Assembly: GCA_019359315.1 (NCBI GenBank)
Contig: JAHHHO010000016.1
Span: 29,197-93,196 of the forward strand
Reading direction: 5' to 3'
DNA length: 64,000 nucleotides
Origin: Myxacorys californica WJT36-NPBG1
GTDB taxonomy: Bacteria; Cyanobacteriota; Cyanobacteriia; Leptolyngbyales; Leptolyngbyaceae
Part shown: in pieces, positions 39,570-48,075 of the stretch
Numbering within the stretch: position 1 is the first letter of the stretch
How the letters are laid out: each line of letters opens with the position of its first letter
Made by a program: the position numbers and the translations under genes
The notes under the pieces: generated by a model
Told to the model about the DNA's origin: nothing
Seen by the model: only the letters and a program-made list of their open reading frames with translations
Databases searched by the model: none

Positions 39570-40109
39570 CTAGCCTGCGGCTTTCTTCCGAGTTCTACTG
39601 GCGGCTGTTTTAGCGGCAGCGGGTTTTTTAGCGGCGGGTGCTTTAGCGGCAGCGGGTTTTTTAGCGGCAGCGGCGGCTTTAGGCGCAGCTTTGCCTCGCT
39701 TGGCAGGAGTTTTAGCAGGAGCCTCTGCTTCTGCTTCAGGCTCTTTTTCCATAGCCGCGTCAGACATGCCATTTTGCAGAGCTTCTGCGGGCAAATTTAG
39801 AGTTCTGCGGCGTCTGCGAGTCTTGGTTTTGCCACCCCCATCGTCTTTCCGCGCCGAAGACAGATAGTACTTCAACGTAGATGGGCTGATTTCTACACCT
39901 GTTTTCGATAGCATTTGCGAAACTTCGGTGTAGCTGTATCCGCGATCGAGTGCCACTGTGATCTGATCTTTGAGCAAGTTAATCGCTTCTCGGAGTGACC
40001 AAATCTCTTTTGGCTTTTCGGGTAAGTCTTGCAGAGAGGTAGAGGCTTGGCTGATAGCGTTCTTTGAAACTAACGTTGATGTCGGTGATCTTCTTTTGGT
40101 TGCTGCCAT
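39570..40109 (-). CDS. Histone H1-like basic protein with N-terminal HTH-like domain
   Basis: The 179-residue protein has a helical N-terminal domain (about residues 35-95: REAINLLKDQITVALDRGYSYTEVSQMLSKTGVEISPSTLKYYLSSARK) of the MobC/TraK-like DNA-binding kind. A basic KTKTRRRRRTL stretch follows, then an Ala/Lys/Pro-rich tail (PAKTPAKRGKAAPK, with PAAAKKPAAAKAP repeats) as in histone H1 or bacterial H1-like nucleoid proteins. The start is placed at the ATG at 40109 (MAATKRRS), with AAGGA upstream. An earlier in-frame start would add 56 unlikely residues. It probably compacts DNA or RNA. Low-complexity repeats in the tail make length polymorphism likely. Confidence 0.8.
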   Translation of the reverse strand: MAATKRRSPTSTLVSKNAISQASTSLQDLPEKPKEIWSLREAINLLKDQITVALDRGYSYTEVSQMLSKTGVEISPSTLKYYLSSARKDDGGGKTKTRRRRRTLNLPAEALQNGMSDAAMEKEPEAEAEAPAKTPAKRGKAAPKAAAAAKKPAAAKAPAAKKPAAAKTAASRTRKKAAG

Positions 40110-40522
40110 TGTTTTGTTCCTTGTTGCTGGGTAAGGTTGATAACTTTGCGCGATATTTACCTCAACTGTGGAGTTTTCGGTTGCTTCGCAGTTCCCTGTT
40201 CGGGGTAATTGCAGATGCAAACGAACTGCAAACATGACGTTACTCGCTGAGGTGGATTGTTGAATTTCTGCTCTCAAGAGTTGTTTGCGACTCTACGAAG
40301 TTTGCGATTTGTATCGCATTGCTGTTATCGCTGTAATTATAGAGACATTTTCTAATTTAGCACCAAAATTTAAGAAATTGATGTCTAAATTTGTCTATAT
40401 TGCCGTTGTGATTACTTCGATGTTGGTATTGACGAGTCGGAGTGAGGCGTATGTTATCGCTTCTTAGCCAATGATCGCTGCCCTGATCGCGCTGCTTATT
40501 CCCGATGGGTTAGCGGTTGTGA
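40110..40522. other. Intergenic, possible 28-codon leader-like peptide
   Basis: Nothing strong is visible. A short plus-strand frame at 40381-40467 (MSKFVYIAVVITSMLVL, then SEAYVIAS) looks like a signal peptide or single membrane helix but has no good ribosome binding site and stops at once. It could be a small membrane peptide or a gene remnant. Confidence 0.35.
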
Positions 40523-41299
40523 TCAGGCGAATTGTTGCAGCAACGCGATCAGTAACGGAGCTAAGATCAGCGCGGGTAAAAAGGACGCAATGCTAAGCTG
40601 AGTGACTTCGAGCAGGTTTAGACCTAAGCCGATGATCATAAGTCCGCCAACGCCAGACGTAAGCAAGACGGGCGGTGCGGTGGCTGGATCGGGCAGAGAT
40701 TGAGCGAAGATGCCAGCCGCGATCGACAGTCCGCCTTGGTAGATCAAAATGATGAGGCTAGAGCAGGCAACGCCGATGCCGTAACTGCTGCTTAGTGCGA
40801 TCGCAGCAAAGCCATCCATCGCTGATTTGATCGATAGCACGGTGTTATTTCCTGCTAAGCCATTATTAAGGCTGCCAAGAATGGCCATCGGTCCGACACA
40901 AAACAGAAGGCTTGCGGCGACAAATCCTTCGGTAAAATTGCCGCCTCCTTTAAACAGTTGACGGAGCCAATTGCCTAACGTCTGTAGGTGGGTTTCGATC
41001 TGCCACCATTCACCTAAAAGTCCACCGATTACTATGGTGATCAGTCCAAGAATAATTCCGTCAATGTGGGCGGCTTGCACTTTGAGCAAACTTCCAGCCA
41101 TGGTGACGCCTAAAAATAGGGTGAGTAGTCCGAGACCTTGGGTGATGATGCGCTGCATTCTGCGGGGCAATGCGTCTTGGAGTAGAAGTCCTAGAAAGGT
41201 GCCGAGCAGGACGGTGACGATGTTAATCCAGGTTCCACTGGTTTTGTCCCATAGGCTCAACGTTGCGGGGTAAATCAGCCACAGTGGGGGTAAAGACAT
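40523..41299 (-). CDS. DUF554 family integral membrane protein
   Basis: The 258-residue protein contains about six to seven hydrophobic segments and the family motifs ITQGLGLLTLFLGVTMAGS, ITIVIGGLLGEWWQIE, FVAASLLFCVGPMAILGSLN and SSSYGIGVACS. DUF554 (YdfK-like) proteins are conserved inner-membrane proteins, probably transporters, with no agreed substrate. It stands alone here. The ATG at 41299 is accepted because the first membrane helix starts soon after. The assignment to the family is good, and the function is unknown. Confidence 0.88.
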   Translation of the reverse strand: MSLPPLWLIYPATLSLWDKTSGTWINIVTVLLGTFLGLLLQDALPRRMQRIITQGLGLLTLFLGVTMAGSLLKVQAAHIDGIILGLITIVIGGLLGEWWQIETHLQTLGNWLRQLFKGGGNFTEGFVAASLLFCVGPMAILGSLNNGLAGNNTVLSIKSAMDGFAAIALSSSYGIGVACSSLIILIYQGGLSIAAGIFAQSLPDPATAPPVLLTSGVGGLMIIGLGLNLLEVTQLSIASFLPALILAPLLIALLQQFA

Positions 41300-41712
41300 G
41301 AATGAGGATTAGAGGATGGTGAAGTGGTTAATTGGCTGGCTCTAGTCTTTGCTTGGCAGCAGGCCTTTGGGACGCATCATATCAAAGATAAGGTTGCCTC
41401 ACCGGAACGACGTGTAGTGGCTAATTTGTTAGTGGTGTGTCGGGTTCAAATTTAATGAGGAATAAAAAATCTGTGTTCGTTTCATCCCTCATAAATTTAT
41501 GCAGTAATACTTTAGTCTAGCGATCGCGGTTTCTCAGCGATCCAGCATTTTATTTTCTGCACTCTTTCAATAGAAAGAATAATTGGCTGGGTAGATCCAC
41601 TCCCTCGATAGAGAGATCTACCCGCTCTCTCCTGTATAAGTTTTGATAAGTCAGCAGTCTACTGTTTAGGTCAACGAATGCGATCTCAATGGGCTTGCTA
41701 AATCACTAGGGA
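41300..41712. other. Intergenic with small hairpin
   Basis: No gene is visible. A hairpin GGGTAGATC (41589-41597) / GATCTACCC (41615-41623) lies about 100 bp before the small gene at 41722, without a T run. Confidence 0.5.
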
Positions 41713-41721
41713 ATGGAAAGG

Positions 41722-41928
41722 ATGAGTACAGGAATGATTTCAAAGCCCAAGTTTAGCCAAGACCAATCGGTGCGCTTTATTGGCGGTAAGGGCAAGGTGA
41801 AAGGATTGAATTCGGAGCCGGGTGGCTGGTTGTATATGGTTGAGATGGAGATGGGCCCTGAGCCGGAGATGGGCAGGATTGGGTATGAGACAACAGTTGT
41901 GCTGTCTGAGGTGGATTTATTGGCGTAG
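41722..41928 (+). CDS. Small conserved cyanobacterial protein, function unknown
   Basis: The 68-residue product (MSTGMISKPKFSQDQSVRFI and on) resembles a group of small cyanobacterial proteins with an SH3-like or KOW-like beta fold: QSVRFIGGKGKVKG, WLYMVEMEMGPEPEMGRIG, TTVVLSEVDLL. GGAAAGG just upstream supports the ATG at 41722. Another ATG at 41713 gives three more residues. A hairpin terminator follows at 41978. No function is claimed. Confidence 0.65.
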   Translation: MSTGMISKPKFSQDQSVRFIGGKGKVKGLNSEPGGWLYMVEMEMGPEPEMGRIGYETTVVLSEVDLLA

Positions 41929-41977
41929 AGGGCGGCAAACGCTACTGTGACGGCTTGAGTTTGGTTATGGTCATGAT

Positions 41978-42003
41978 CAGCCTCTAGGGGCTGTTTTCTT
42001 TTG
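41978..42003 (+). terminator. Rho-independent terminator after the small protein gene
   Basis: CAGCC (41978-41982) and GGCTG (41989-41993) form a short stem followed by TTTTCTTTT. Confidence 0.65.
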
Positions 42004-42010
42004 TCCTAAA

Positions 42011-42047
42011 AGCAAAACGGATGAAAGATAGAGTGCTCTCATCCGTT
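42011..42047 (-). terminator. Rho-independent terminator of the J-domain/HNH pair
   Basis: AACGGATGA (42016-42024) pairs with TCATCCGTT (42039-42047). Read on the minus strand it is followed by TTGCTTTTAGG. It lies about 50 bases downstream of the HNH gene stop. Confidence 0.75.
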
Positions 42048-42099
42048 ATTAATCGGGTTCATAAATTCAATGGGTCGATTGTTTCTTAAAAATCAGCGG

Positions 42100-43116
42100 C
42101 TACGAAACTTTGCTGATGGGAAGGTACAGAACGTGAGGCTTGCGCTGATTGACAGGTTCGGGGCTACCCAAAACTCGCTTCTGAGCTTCTAACCAAATTA
42201 CAACTTTAGAACTACTAGGGTAATACTGCTGCACAAACTTAATAAAATCATCAATCGTGCAAGGCTTGCCATACCCTCCCATGTATTGATGGAACTGTTC
42301 GTGTACTTCACACGTAAGTGTAATTAAATTGTTCTCGATATCTGCAAGATAAGGATAGGCGCTGCGAGAATATAAATGATGGGCAGCGATTTTAAGAGCA
42401 TTTACTCTGTTTGGCTTCTCTCCTGTAACTTGGCATGTCTTGCGATCGCGCCTCTTTGCTTTATCCATTGCTTTCTGAATTCCCTTATCTCGGTCAACAA
42501 TCTGACCGACAATATCTTTAACTTGCGGTTGAATCACTTCGCCCACATCCGTACACCACTCCTGACGGTTCTTCTTTGTTAGGGACGTCCCTAAGGTTTG
42601 GGACAACTTGACAATGCCTGACAGCGAATAGTGCAAGCCGCCTTCATCAATGAATTCGTCGTAATCTTGACCTTGAATAAGCGGTCGCTCGGCACGTTGT
42701 GCAGTCTCAGACATTTTGCTGAGGTAACTAGGCTTAGTTCCAAAGATGGCAACTACATCAGATTTTGAGATGAAAAAAATATCGTTTCGTTTAACCAGTG
42801 AGGAACAGTTATCTAGAATCTTTTTCCTAACGAATGCTCTACGAACTTCGCGCTTGGTATGCGAGAACCACTCTTTGATTACATCCCAAAAACCTGGCTT
42901 TCGCGTTGCATCCAAATAACGAGCAATTGTGTAAGCTCCCGATGTGGTGTACTCGCGCAATCCATTTCCAGCGACAACTTTGTAGTCTTTTCCTTCAAGC
43001 AGTTCCCATTCATCGTCTGGAATGGCATCAAAAAATTGTTCAATCGTAATCAGATCTTGAGAGCTAATCTTTAGGGTGTTGACTAGTTCTTTGGATGTAA
43101 TATAATGCTCTGCCAT
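42100..43116 (-). CDS. HNH-type nuclease with duplicated N-terminal DNA-binding-like domains
   Basis: The C-terminal part (about residues 225-285) carries an HNH-like ensemble: KTCQVTGE, IAAHHLYSRSAYP, NLITLTCEVHEQFHQ. This is the Cys, His-His, Asn and His pattern of a small metal nuclease. The first 200 residues appear to hold two copies of one winged-helix-like unit. Compare YITSKELVNTLK, WELLEGKDYKVV and LREYTTSGAYTIARYL (about 5-68) with FFISKSDVVAIF, PLIQGQDYDEFI and LHYSLSGIVKLSQTL (about 113-180). Such domains occur in phage antirepressor-like proteins. The ATG is 2 bases after the stop of the J-domain gene, so translation is coupled. It probably cuts nucleic acid, but the target is unknown. 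Confidence 0.75.
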   Translation of the reverse strand: MAEHYITSKELVNTLKISSQDLITIEQFFDAIPDDEWELLEGKDYKVVAGNGLREYTTSGAYTIARYLDATRKPGFWDVIKEWFSHTKREVRRAFVRKKILDNCSSLVKRNDIFFISKSDVVAIFGTKPSYLSKMSETAQRAERPLIQGQDYDEFIDEGGLHYSLSGIVKLSQTLGTSLTKKNRQEWCTDVGEVIQPQVKDIVGQIVDRDKGIQKAMDKAKRRDRKTCQVTGEKPNRVNALKIAAHHLYSRSAYPYLADIENNLITLTCEVHEQFHQYMGGYGKPCTIDDFIKFVQQYYPSSSKVVIWLEAQKRVLGSPEPVNQRKPHVLYLPISKVS

Positions 43117-43118
43117 TC

Positions 43119-43745
43119 TTAAAATCTCTCAGTCAAACTTTTGTAGAAAATAGTCAAACGGTTAAAAACTTCGGCATTCCCTGTTTCACTGTTATCGGGG
43201 TGGTAGATCTTGCTTAATGATCGGTAAGCAGATTTCACATCTTCTGTTGAAGCAGTTTTACGATCGAGTCCAAATGCTCGCCAAGGCAAATCATATTTAA
43301 AGATATTGATGCCGTTGATGCATCCCGCGCCTGTTTCGTTGTCTTCCTCAGGTAAAACTCCAACGAACTTGCGATACAAGGCTTCCCAGCCGTCTTTTTT
43401 GCCAAGCTCAAGCTTGCCCATGCCACTGGTCGCCATCTGGAAAGAGCTAGATTTCTTCAAAGCTGTTGTGTCTTGCTCACCGAAGTGGTCATAGACTGCT
43501 GCTTTAAGTTGAGCGAGCGTTAAGGGCTTGATTTTTCCAGGTTTGGGTAGTTTCGGCTTCTTCTTATAATTCTCAATAACAAATTGAGCGAAGTCTTCAA
43601 GAATAGCTGAATCTACACCTTGTTCTGAAATACGAGAAATTTCATTCTGTATCAGGTCGTTGAGCAGCACTTTAGTTTTGCTTGGTTGATCGCTTTTGGG
43701 TTTCTTAGAGGCTGATGTTTTGTTTTTAGTAGAAGTTTCTGCCAT
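43119..43745 (-). CDS. Protein with C-terminal DnaJ-like (J) domain, partner of the HNH gene
   Basis: The 208-residue protein has a Lys/Ser-rich N-terminus (MAETSTKNKTSASKKPKSDQ), a central unknown region with a motif KKDGWEALYRKFVGVLPEEDN, and a C-terminal J domain (about 155-208) in which helix II and III flank the HPD triad: DVKSAYRSLSKIYHPDNSET. A C-terminal rather than N-terminal J domain is unusual. J domains recruit and stimulate Hsp70 (DnaK). With the nuclease gene starting 2 bases after its stop, the two products probably act together, for example the chaperone recruiting or restraining the nuclease. A ribosome binding site (AGAGG) precedes the ATG. Confidence 0.8.
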   Translation of the reverse strand: MAETSTKNKTSASKKPKSDQPSKTKVLLNDLIQNEISRISEQGVDSAILEDFAQFVIENYKKKPKLPKPGKIKPLTLAQLKAAVYDHFGEQDTTALKKSSSFQMATSGMGKLELGKKDGWEALYRKFVGVLPEEDNETGAGCINGINIFKYDLPWRAFGLDRKTASTEDVKSAYRSLSKIYHPDNSETGNAEVFNRLTIFYKSLTERF

Positions 43746-44156
43746 GATGCAAACCTCTGTGATGGATGACTGAATGCCGTAGCACTCGAATTTAGACTTT
43801 TCTGCGTTCTGAGTCTTTAGCAGATAAAGAGTCGTATGGAATGAAGCGAAATGTCGTGTCGAAAGTCTAGTACTCGGAGAATACCCTAGCTTAGACAGGG
43901 ACTAACGTAAAAAAATTACGAACCTATATTCAGTAGGGTAAGAATTACTAGCTTGCTGGCAATGCACAGGTTTTGACTTGCTTTTGACAGTTTCAGCATT
44001 ACAAAGCTGCCCTACAAACCAAGATACAAACTTTAAACAGGAAGTGCCGTATCAGTACGATGAATTCAACACTGATAGGCGTAAAGTTGCTATAAAGAAT
44101 AGATTTAAGTATCAATTACAAATCAGCTTTGCGTAATTACACACAAAATTTTAGCG
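43746..44156. other. Intergenic upstream of the J-domain/HNH pair
   Basis: This 411-bp region between the J-domain gene start and the end of the DUF3611 gene must contain the promoter for the pair (minus strand). No promoter boxes, repeats or small genes could be assigned. Confidence 0.4.
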
Positions 44157-44783
44157 TTAACGATGCTGATTCTCAATCCACTGAAATAGTCCTAATGTAC
44201 TTGTGGTTGCAACGAAGTTTCCAGCAATCCCATTCATATTTGCGATCGCGACAAGAACATCAAGCGATCGAATGATGCGCGCCGGATCGTAGATCGCCAC
44301 TCCTTGAGGTTGCGCGATCGCTTTAGACAGCAATAACCCTAGCGTTGCTCCGCCGCCCAAAATCGTAACCAACATTCCAATCAGTCCAGTAATAACGCCG
44401 ACTCGCAGCACTTGTAGCACTTCCGCTTTCTTAGGATGCACATTCGCGTTCGGATTGCGTAATCGTCGCGCAAATCGCGTCAATCGAAAAGCAAAATAGA
44501 GATTTGCAAGCAGCACCACTACCCCACAGGCCGCCCAAAAAATACCAATTCCTAACCCTGGCGTTACTCCTTCCGTTGGAACCCCGCCCGGAACACCTGG
44601 AACAGTCGTCTGGCTCACCTGTTGGCTAAAACTTCTGCCCGTGATTGCAAATACTAAGGTCAGGGCAGCAGCAGCCGTTAAAATGAACTGGAGGCAAAAG
44701 CTCGCCAGTCCAGCCCATCGAAGAACAGTAGCAATCCGATCGAGTTTGTGTTGGTTGAGGCTAGTTGGGGTTTGGGTTTGCAT
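44157..44783 (-). CDS. DUF3611 family (Tic21/PIC1-like) membrane protein
   Basis: The protein of about 208 residues has four predicted membrane helices: LASFCLQFILTAAAALTLVFA, FWAACGVVVLLANLYFAFRL, GVITGLIGMLVTILGGGATLG, and a C-terminal amphipathic part ending FVATTSTLGLFQWIENQHR. The pattern matches DUF3611, the cyanobacterial relatives of chloroplast Tic21/PIC1, which have been linked to protein import and iron transport in plastids. The ATG at 44783 (MQTQTPTSLNQHKLDRIA) is preferred to an earlier in-frame start because the family N-terminus begins there. No clear ribosome binding site supports either. The gene stands alone. Confidence 0.8.
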   Translation of the reverse strand: MQTQTPTSLNQHKLDRIATVLRWAGLASFCLQFILTAAAALTLVFAITGRSFSQQVSQTTVPGVPGGVPTEGVTPGLGIGIFWAACGVVVLLANLYFAFRLTRFARRLRNPNANVHPKKAEVLQVLRVGVITGLIGMLVTILGGGATLGLLLSKAIAQPQGVAIYDPARIIRSLDVLVAIANMNGIAGNFVATTSTLGLFQWIENQHR

Positions 44784-44946
44784 GAGAACGAAGGGCCACC
44801 GGACGACAGAATCTGAACGATTGCCTTTCACAGTAGCTCCAGATCAACTTTGTCAACACGACCGCAAGTAGCAAATTTTAAGTAGCGAATTTTGGTAAAC
44901 CCATCACTCAGGGCATCACCCATTCGATTCCCAGTTCCCAACAGTT

Positions 44947-45702
44947 CTAGGAAATCACATCCGGCGGAAGAAAAAGAGAATTGACGAATTCCAAACCAGA
45001 CGTTTCAAAAAACTCGATGGTCAGATTGCCAACGGCTTGAGTTGTAAACCAATCTACTCCACCGCTAATTGTTGCACCCAAAATCGGAACCGTAACCGCG
45101 AATGACCGTTGCAGCAGTTTTTCAGTCATTTTTCTGCCAGACACTTTGCACAGCAGTTCGGCTAAATATTTAGGAGCCTCTTTTGTTGCAACCTGAATTG
45201 ACGACGTTTTAAGGACATCTACTGCGTTAAATGCAGAGTGTTTCATCATATTGGAGGCTTCGTTCATTGCAAATTCCTTCAGTTCATTTAACGAACCGTT
45301 GGCAAGCAGGAGAAAAACGGCGGTTTTGAGGTCAGTATTGTAAGGCGTATACCCATAAACGGATGCGATCGCTTTAATCATAAAATCCTGCGTCTTCCAC
45401 GTTCTCACGAGATCTAGGGGCAACGTGAACGGCAACGCACCAGTTCCCATTAAGCCTGTTGCAGCGCCTAACCAACCGTTATTAAACGCTTGCTCCTCAA
45501 CAATCTTTTGGGCAATTTCTTTGCGATCGAGGTGAGAATAGCTGACGCGAAGATTCTCAACGTAGGCTTCAATCGCCTGAGCATCAGAAACTAAAACCCA
45601 ATCAACAAAAAATTCAAACGTCTTTTCTGCTAAGTTGAGGGATACAACATTCATAAAAATCTGCTCACAAAAATTTATAAACTGAACTTCAGTTCTCTGC
45701 AT
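44947..45702 (-). CDS. EcsC-family-like protein
   Basis: The 251-residue protein has the features of the EcsC family: a mid-protein block GWLGAATGLMGTGALPFTL, followed by VYGYTPYNTDLKTAVFLLLA and a C-terminal GATISGGVDWFTTQAVGN. EcsC proteins are of unknown biochemical role. In Bacillus the gene lies in an ABC transporter operon. No such operon is present here. A shorter start at the internal ATG (45654, MNVVSLNLAEKTF) is possible. The family match is by pattern only. Confidence 0.7.
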   Translation of the reverse strand: MQRTEVQFINFCEQIFMNVVSLNLAEKTFEFFVDWVLVSDAQAIEAYVENLRVSYSHLDRKEIAQKIVEEQAFNNGWLGAATGLMGTGALPFTLPLDLVRTWKTQDFMIKAIASVYGYTPYNTDLKTAVFLLLANGSLNELKEFAMNEASNMMKHSAFNAVDVLKTSSIQVATKEAPKYLAELLCKVSGRKMTEKLLQRSFAVTVPILGATISGGVDWFTTQAVGNLTIEFFETSGLEFVNSLFLPPDVIS

Positions 45703-45777
45703 TCTAAATGATTTGCGATTCAGCCCGATTAAGGTTTTTCTAAATGAATAACTGAACGGTTAGAGATCTGCTGCGGG

Positions 45778-48075
45778 CTACGCTTGACCAAACGGTAACC
45801 TCACTGTAAACGTTGTCCTGCCGTCTCCACTATCAACCTGAATCTCTCCATTGAGGCATTCGACCAAGCGTTTAACCAGGGCGAGTCCTAGCCCTGTGCC
45901 ACCTTGCTTCCACGGGTCAGCTTTCGGCACTCGGTAGAAGCGATCGAAGACCCGGGACAATTCTGCCTTAGGAATCTCAACGCCCGAATTGCACACCGTA
46001 ATTTCAAATTCTGGATCTACCGCGTCTGCCGTCACCAAAATTTCTCCTTCAGGAGGTGTGTATTTGCAGGCGTTATTCACCAGCTCTACAATCACCCGTT
46101 CTAAACTAGAGCGATCGCACTCAACCTCTAGTAGCTCTTCATCGACTCGAACGGTTAACGCCTGCGATCGCGCCTCGGTGCGCTTGTAGAACGGTTCGAT
46201 TAGCTCTGGAAGCCAGCTTTGTAAATCAAGTCGCTCAGGGCGCAGCACTTGCCCCCCCACTTCTAAACGCTGTAAGTCGAGCAAATCATTGATCAGTTCT
46301 GTTTCGCGCGTGCATTCGTTGTCGAGAATTTGTAAATAGTGATCGCGCTGAGTCTCCGTTCCCACCATTTTGAGGAGTTGAATGGCCATTTTCATGTTGG
46401 TCAAGGGCGTCCGCAACTCGTGAGACACCGTACTCAAAAAGTCGTCTTTGAGTTGGCTCATCTGATGCAGTTCATCAATTTGCTGATCTAAACTCGCCTC
46501 GATCTTTTTGCGATCGCTAATGTCTTCGAGCAAAATGAGAATGCCATCTAATTGAAAATCGCTCTCCGTTTTCTCAAACGAACGAGACTGATAGGATAAC
46601 GGCTCTAGCTGCAAACGGTACCAGCGCGCGCCGAGCAACTGCTCTTTCGGTCGAGCAGGATGTTCAGATTGCAATGCGGCTAAGGCGTCTTGCCACTCAC
46701 TTTTGCTCAACCAGTGGGGCACTAGCTCAAATTCTAATCGACTGCCGATCTCGAGTTTCAGCAGATTGGTGGCGGTAGGATTGCAAAACCAAACCAGCCC
46801 ATCGAAATCAGCGGCAGCAAGCCCCATTGAAAGACTGCGTGCGATCGCAGCTTGGGTCGATTGCGATCGCCCAAATCGCTCAGCAAGGGCAGCTAGCTGA
46901 ATCACGCGTTGCATTGAGGCAAGCGAGTTGGGCGGCAGCGACTGCGGCTCCCTAAACGTGGTCGGGCTAATCACAAGGTCAGACTCGTAGCGTTGCCACA
47001 GTTGCCGCACCTGCTGCTGCAAAATCGAATTCATGCGCAACCGCTCGGTCAACGCGACCAATATTGTCGTTGAAACAATCAGCCCAATCGGAAACGCAAC
47101 TGGAATCAGAACATTAAATTTCAGTAAGAGTAAGCTCGCTCCCCCCCAACCTAGAGAACTGCCTAGGGCAATTAACGCTTGAATCTCCGACCGCCAAAAA
47201 CTGAGAATCAAGCTTAGCCCTGGGCCTCCTAACAGCAGCAGCAGCCAGACAGGCTCCACAGGATGCAGCGCATTGTTTTGCAATACATTGTGAATCAGGG
47301 TGGCTTGCAGATGCACCCCGCTCGCAGGCGGATTGAGATTAAACGGAGTCCGCGCTGGATCGAGACCCGAAGCAGTTGCGCCGACCAGCACAATTTTGTT
47401 CCGAAAGGCACTATCGCCCACCAAGCCTTGCACCACGTCTGCAAAGGAATGACGATGAATGCGTTTGACCGAGCCTGCCCAATTGAGCCAAATCGGTCGG
47501 GTTAAATCTACGTGTGGAACAGGAGCTTGAGTCAGTGAGTAGCTATTGGTCGCAACTAGCCCAAAGGCAAGATTGGTTTGAAACTGAGGCTGGAGTTTTC
47601 GCACAATCCCATCCGAATCCATACTGGCTCGGATATGACCACTACCGAAAGCGGCATCTTGCAGTTGGGGTACGGGAAGCAGTGGAAACTCGCTTTGCTC
47701 GTCGGCTTGGGCCAGCACGACTCGCCTCGATCGGGCGATCGCTTGCGCTAAAATCGCGTCGTCTGGTGTTGTCTCAGAGAATAAAACATCGATCGCAATA
47801 ACACCTGCTCCTGCTTTAGTTAAGCGATCGATGAGTTGAGCATAATATTTTCGCGAAAACGGAAATTGCTCTAACCGTTTAACGCTAGCATCATCGATCG
47901 CGACTAGCACCAAGCGATCATCCCAGGCAACTTCACCCCGCGCCTGAAATAGGGCCGTGTACGCCAGCTGTTCAGCAGGTTTCACCACTCCTAACTCTAG
48001 TAAGGCGGCGATCGTGATCGCCGCGATTCCACCCGGGAGTAAGCGCCATCCGAGTTCACTAAAGCGCCAGTTCAT
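45778..48075 (-). CDS. CHASE2-domain sensor histidine kinase with PAS domain
   Basis: The 765-residue kinase has an N-terminal membrane helix, a periplasmic CHASE2 domain (about 40-275: DDRLVLVAIDDASVKRLEQFP, KIVLVGATASGLDP), three membrane helices (about 280-350), a PAS region (about 400-525), a HisKA domain with the phospho-acceptor at His552 (STVSHELRTPLTNMK) and a HATPase domain (ELVNNACKYTPP, GTGLGLALVKR). The ATG at 48075 (MNWRFSELGW) overlaps the end of the FecR gene by 17 bp. A further in-frame start lies 33 bases upstream. No response regulator gene is next to it, so its target is unknown. FecR-CHASE2 pairs are common in cyanobacteria and suggest shared sensing of envelope or extracellular conditions. 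Confidence 0.9.
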   Translation of the reverse strand: MNWRFSELGWRLLPGGIAAITIAALLELGVVKPAEQLAYTALFQARGEVAWDDRLVLVAIDDASVKRLEQFPFSRKYYAQLIDRLTKAGAGVIAIDVLFSETTPDDAILAQAIARSRRVVLAQADEQSEFPLLPVPQLQDAAFGSGHIRASMDSDGIVRKLQPQFQTNLAFGLVATNSYSLTQAPVPHVDLTRPIWLNWAGSVKRIHRHSFADVVQGLVGDSAFRNKIVLVGATASGLDPARTPFNLNPPASGVHLQATLIHNVLQNNALHPVEPVWLLLLLGGPGLSLILSFWRSEIQALIALGSSLGWGGASLLLLKFNVLIPVAFPIGLIVSTTILVALTERLRMNSILQQQVRQLWQRYESDLVISPTTFREPQSLPPNSLASMQRVIQLAALAERFGRSQSTQAAIARSLSMGLAAADFDGLVWFCNPTATNLLKLEIGSRLEFELVPHWLSKSEWQDALAALQSEHPARPKEQLLGARWYRLQLEPLSYQSRSFEKTESDFQLDGILILLEDISDRKKIEASLDQQIDELHQMSQLKDDFLSTVSHELRTPLTNMKMAIQLLKMVGTETQRDHYLQILDNECTRETELINDLLDLQRLEVGGQVLRPERLDLQSWLPELIEPFYKRTEARSQALTVRVDEELLEVECDRSSLERVIVELVNNACKYTPPEGEILVTADAVDPEFEITVCNSGVEIPKAELSRVFDRFYRVPKADPWKQGGTGLGLALVKRLVECLNGEIQVDSGDGRTTFTVRLPFGQA

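Noticed and set aside
40381..40467. 28-codon hydrophobic peptide frame
   Set aside because: No ribosome binding site and no neighbours that would suggest a leader peptide or toxin.
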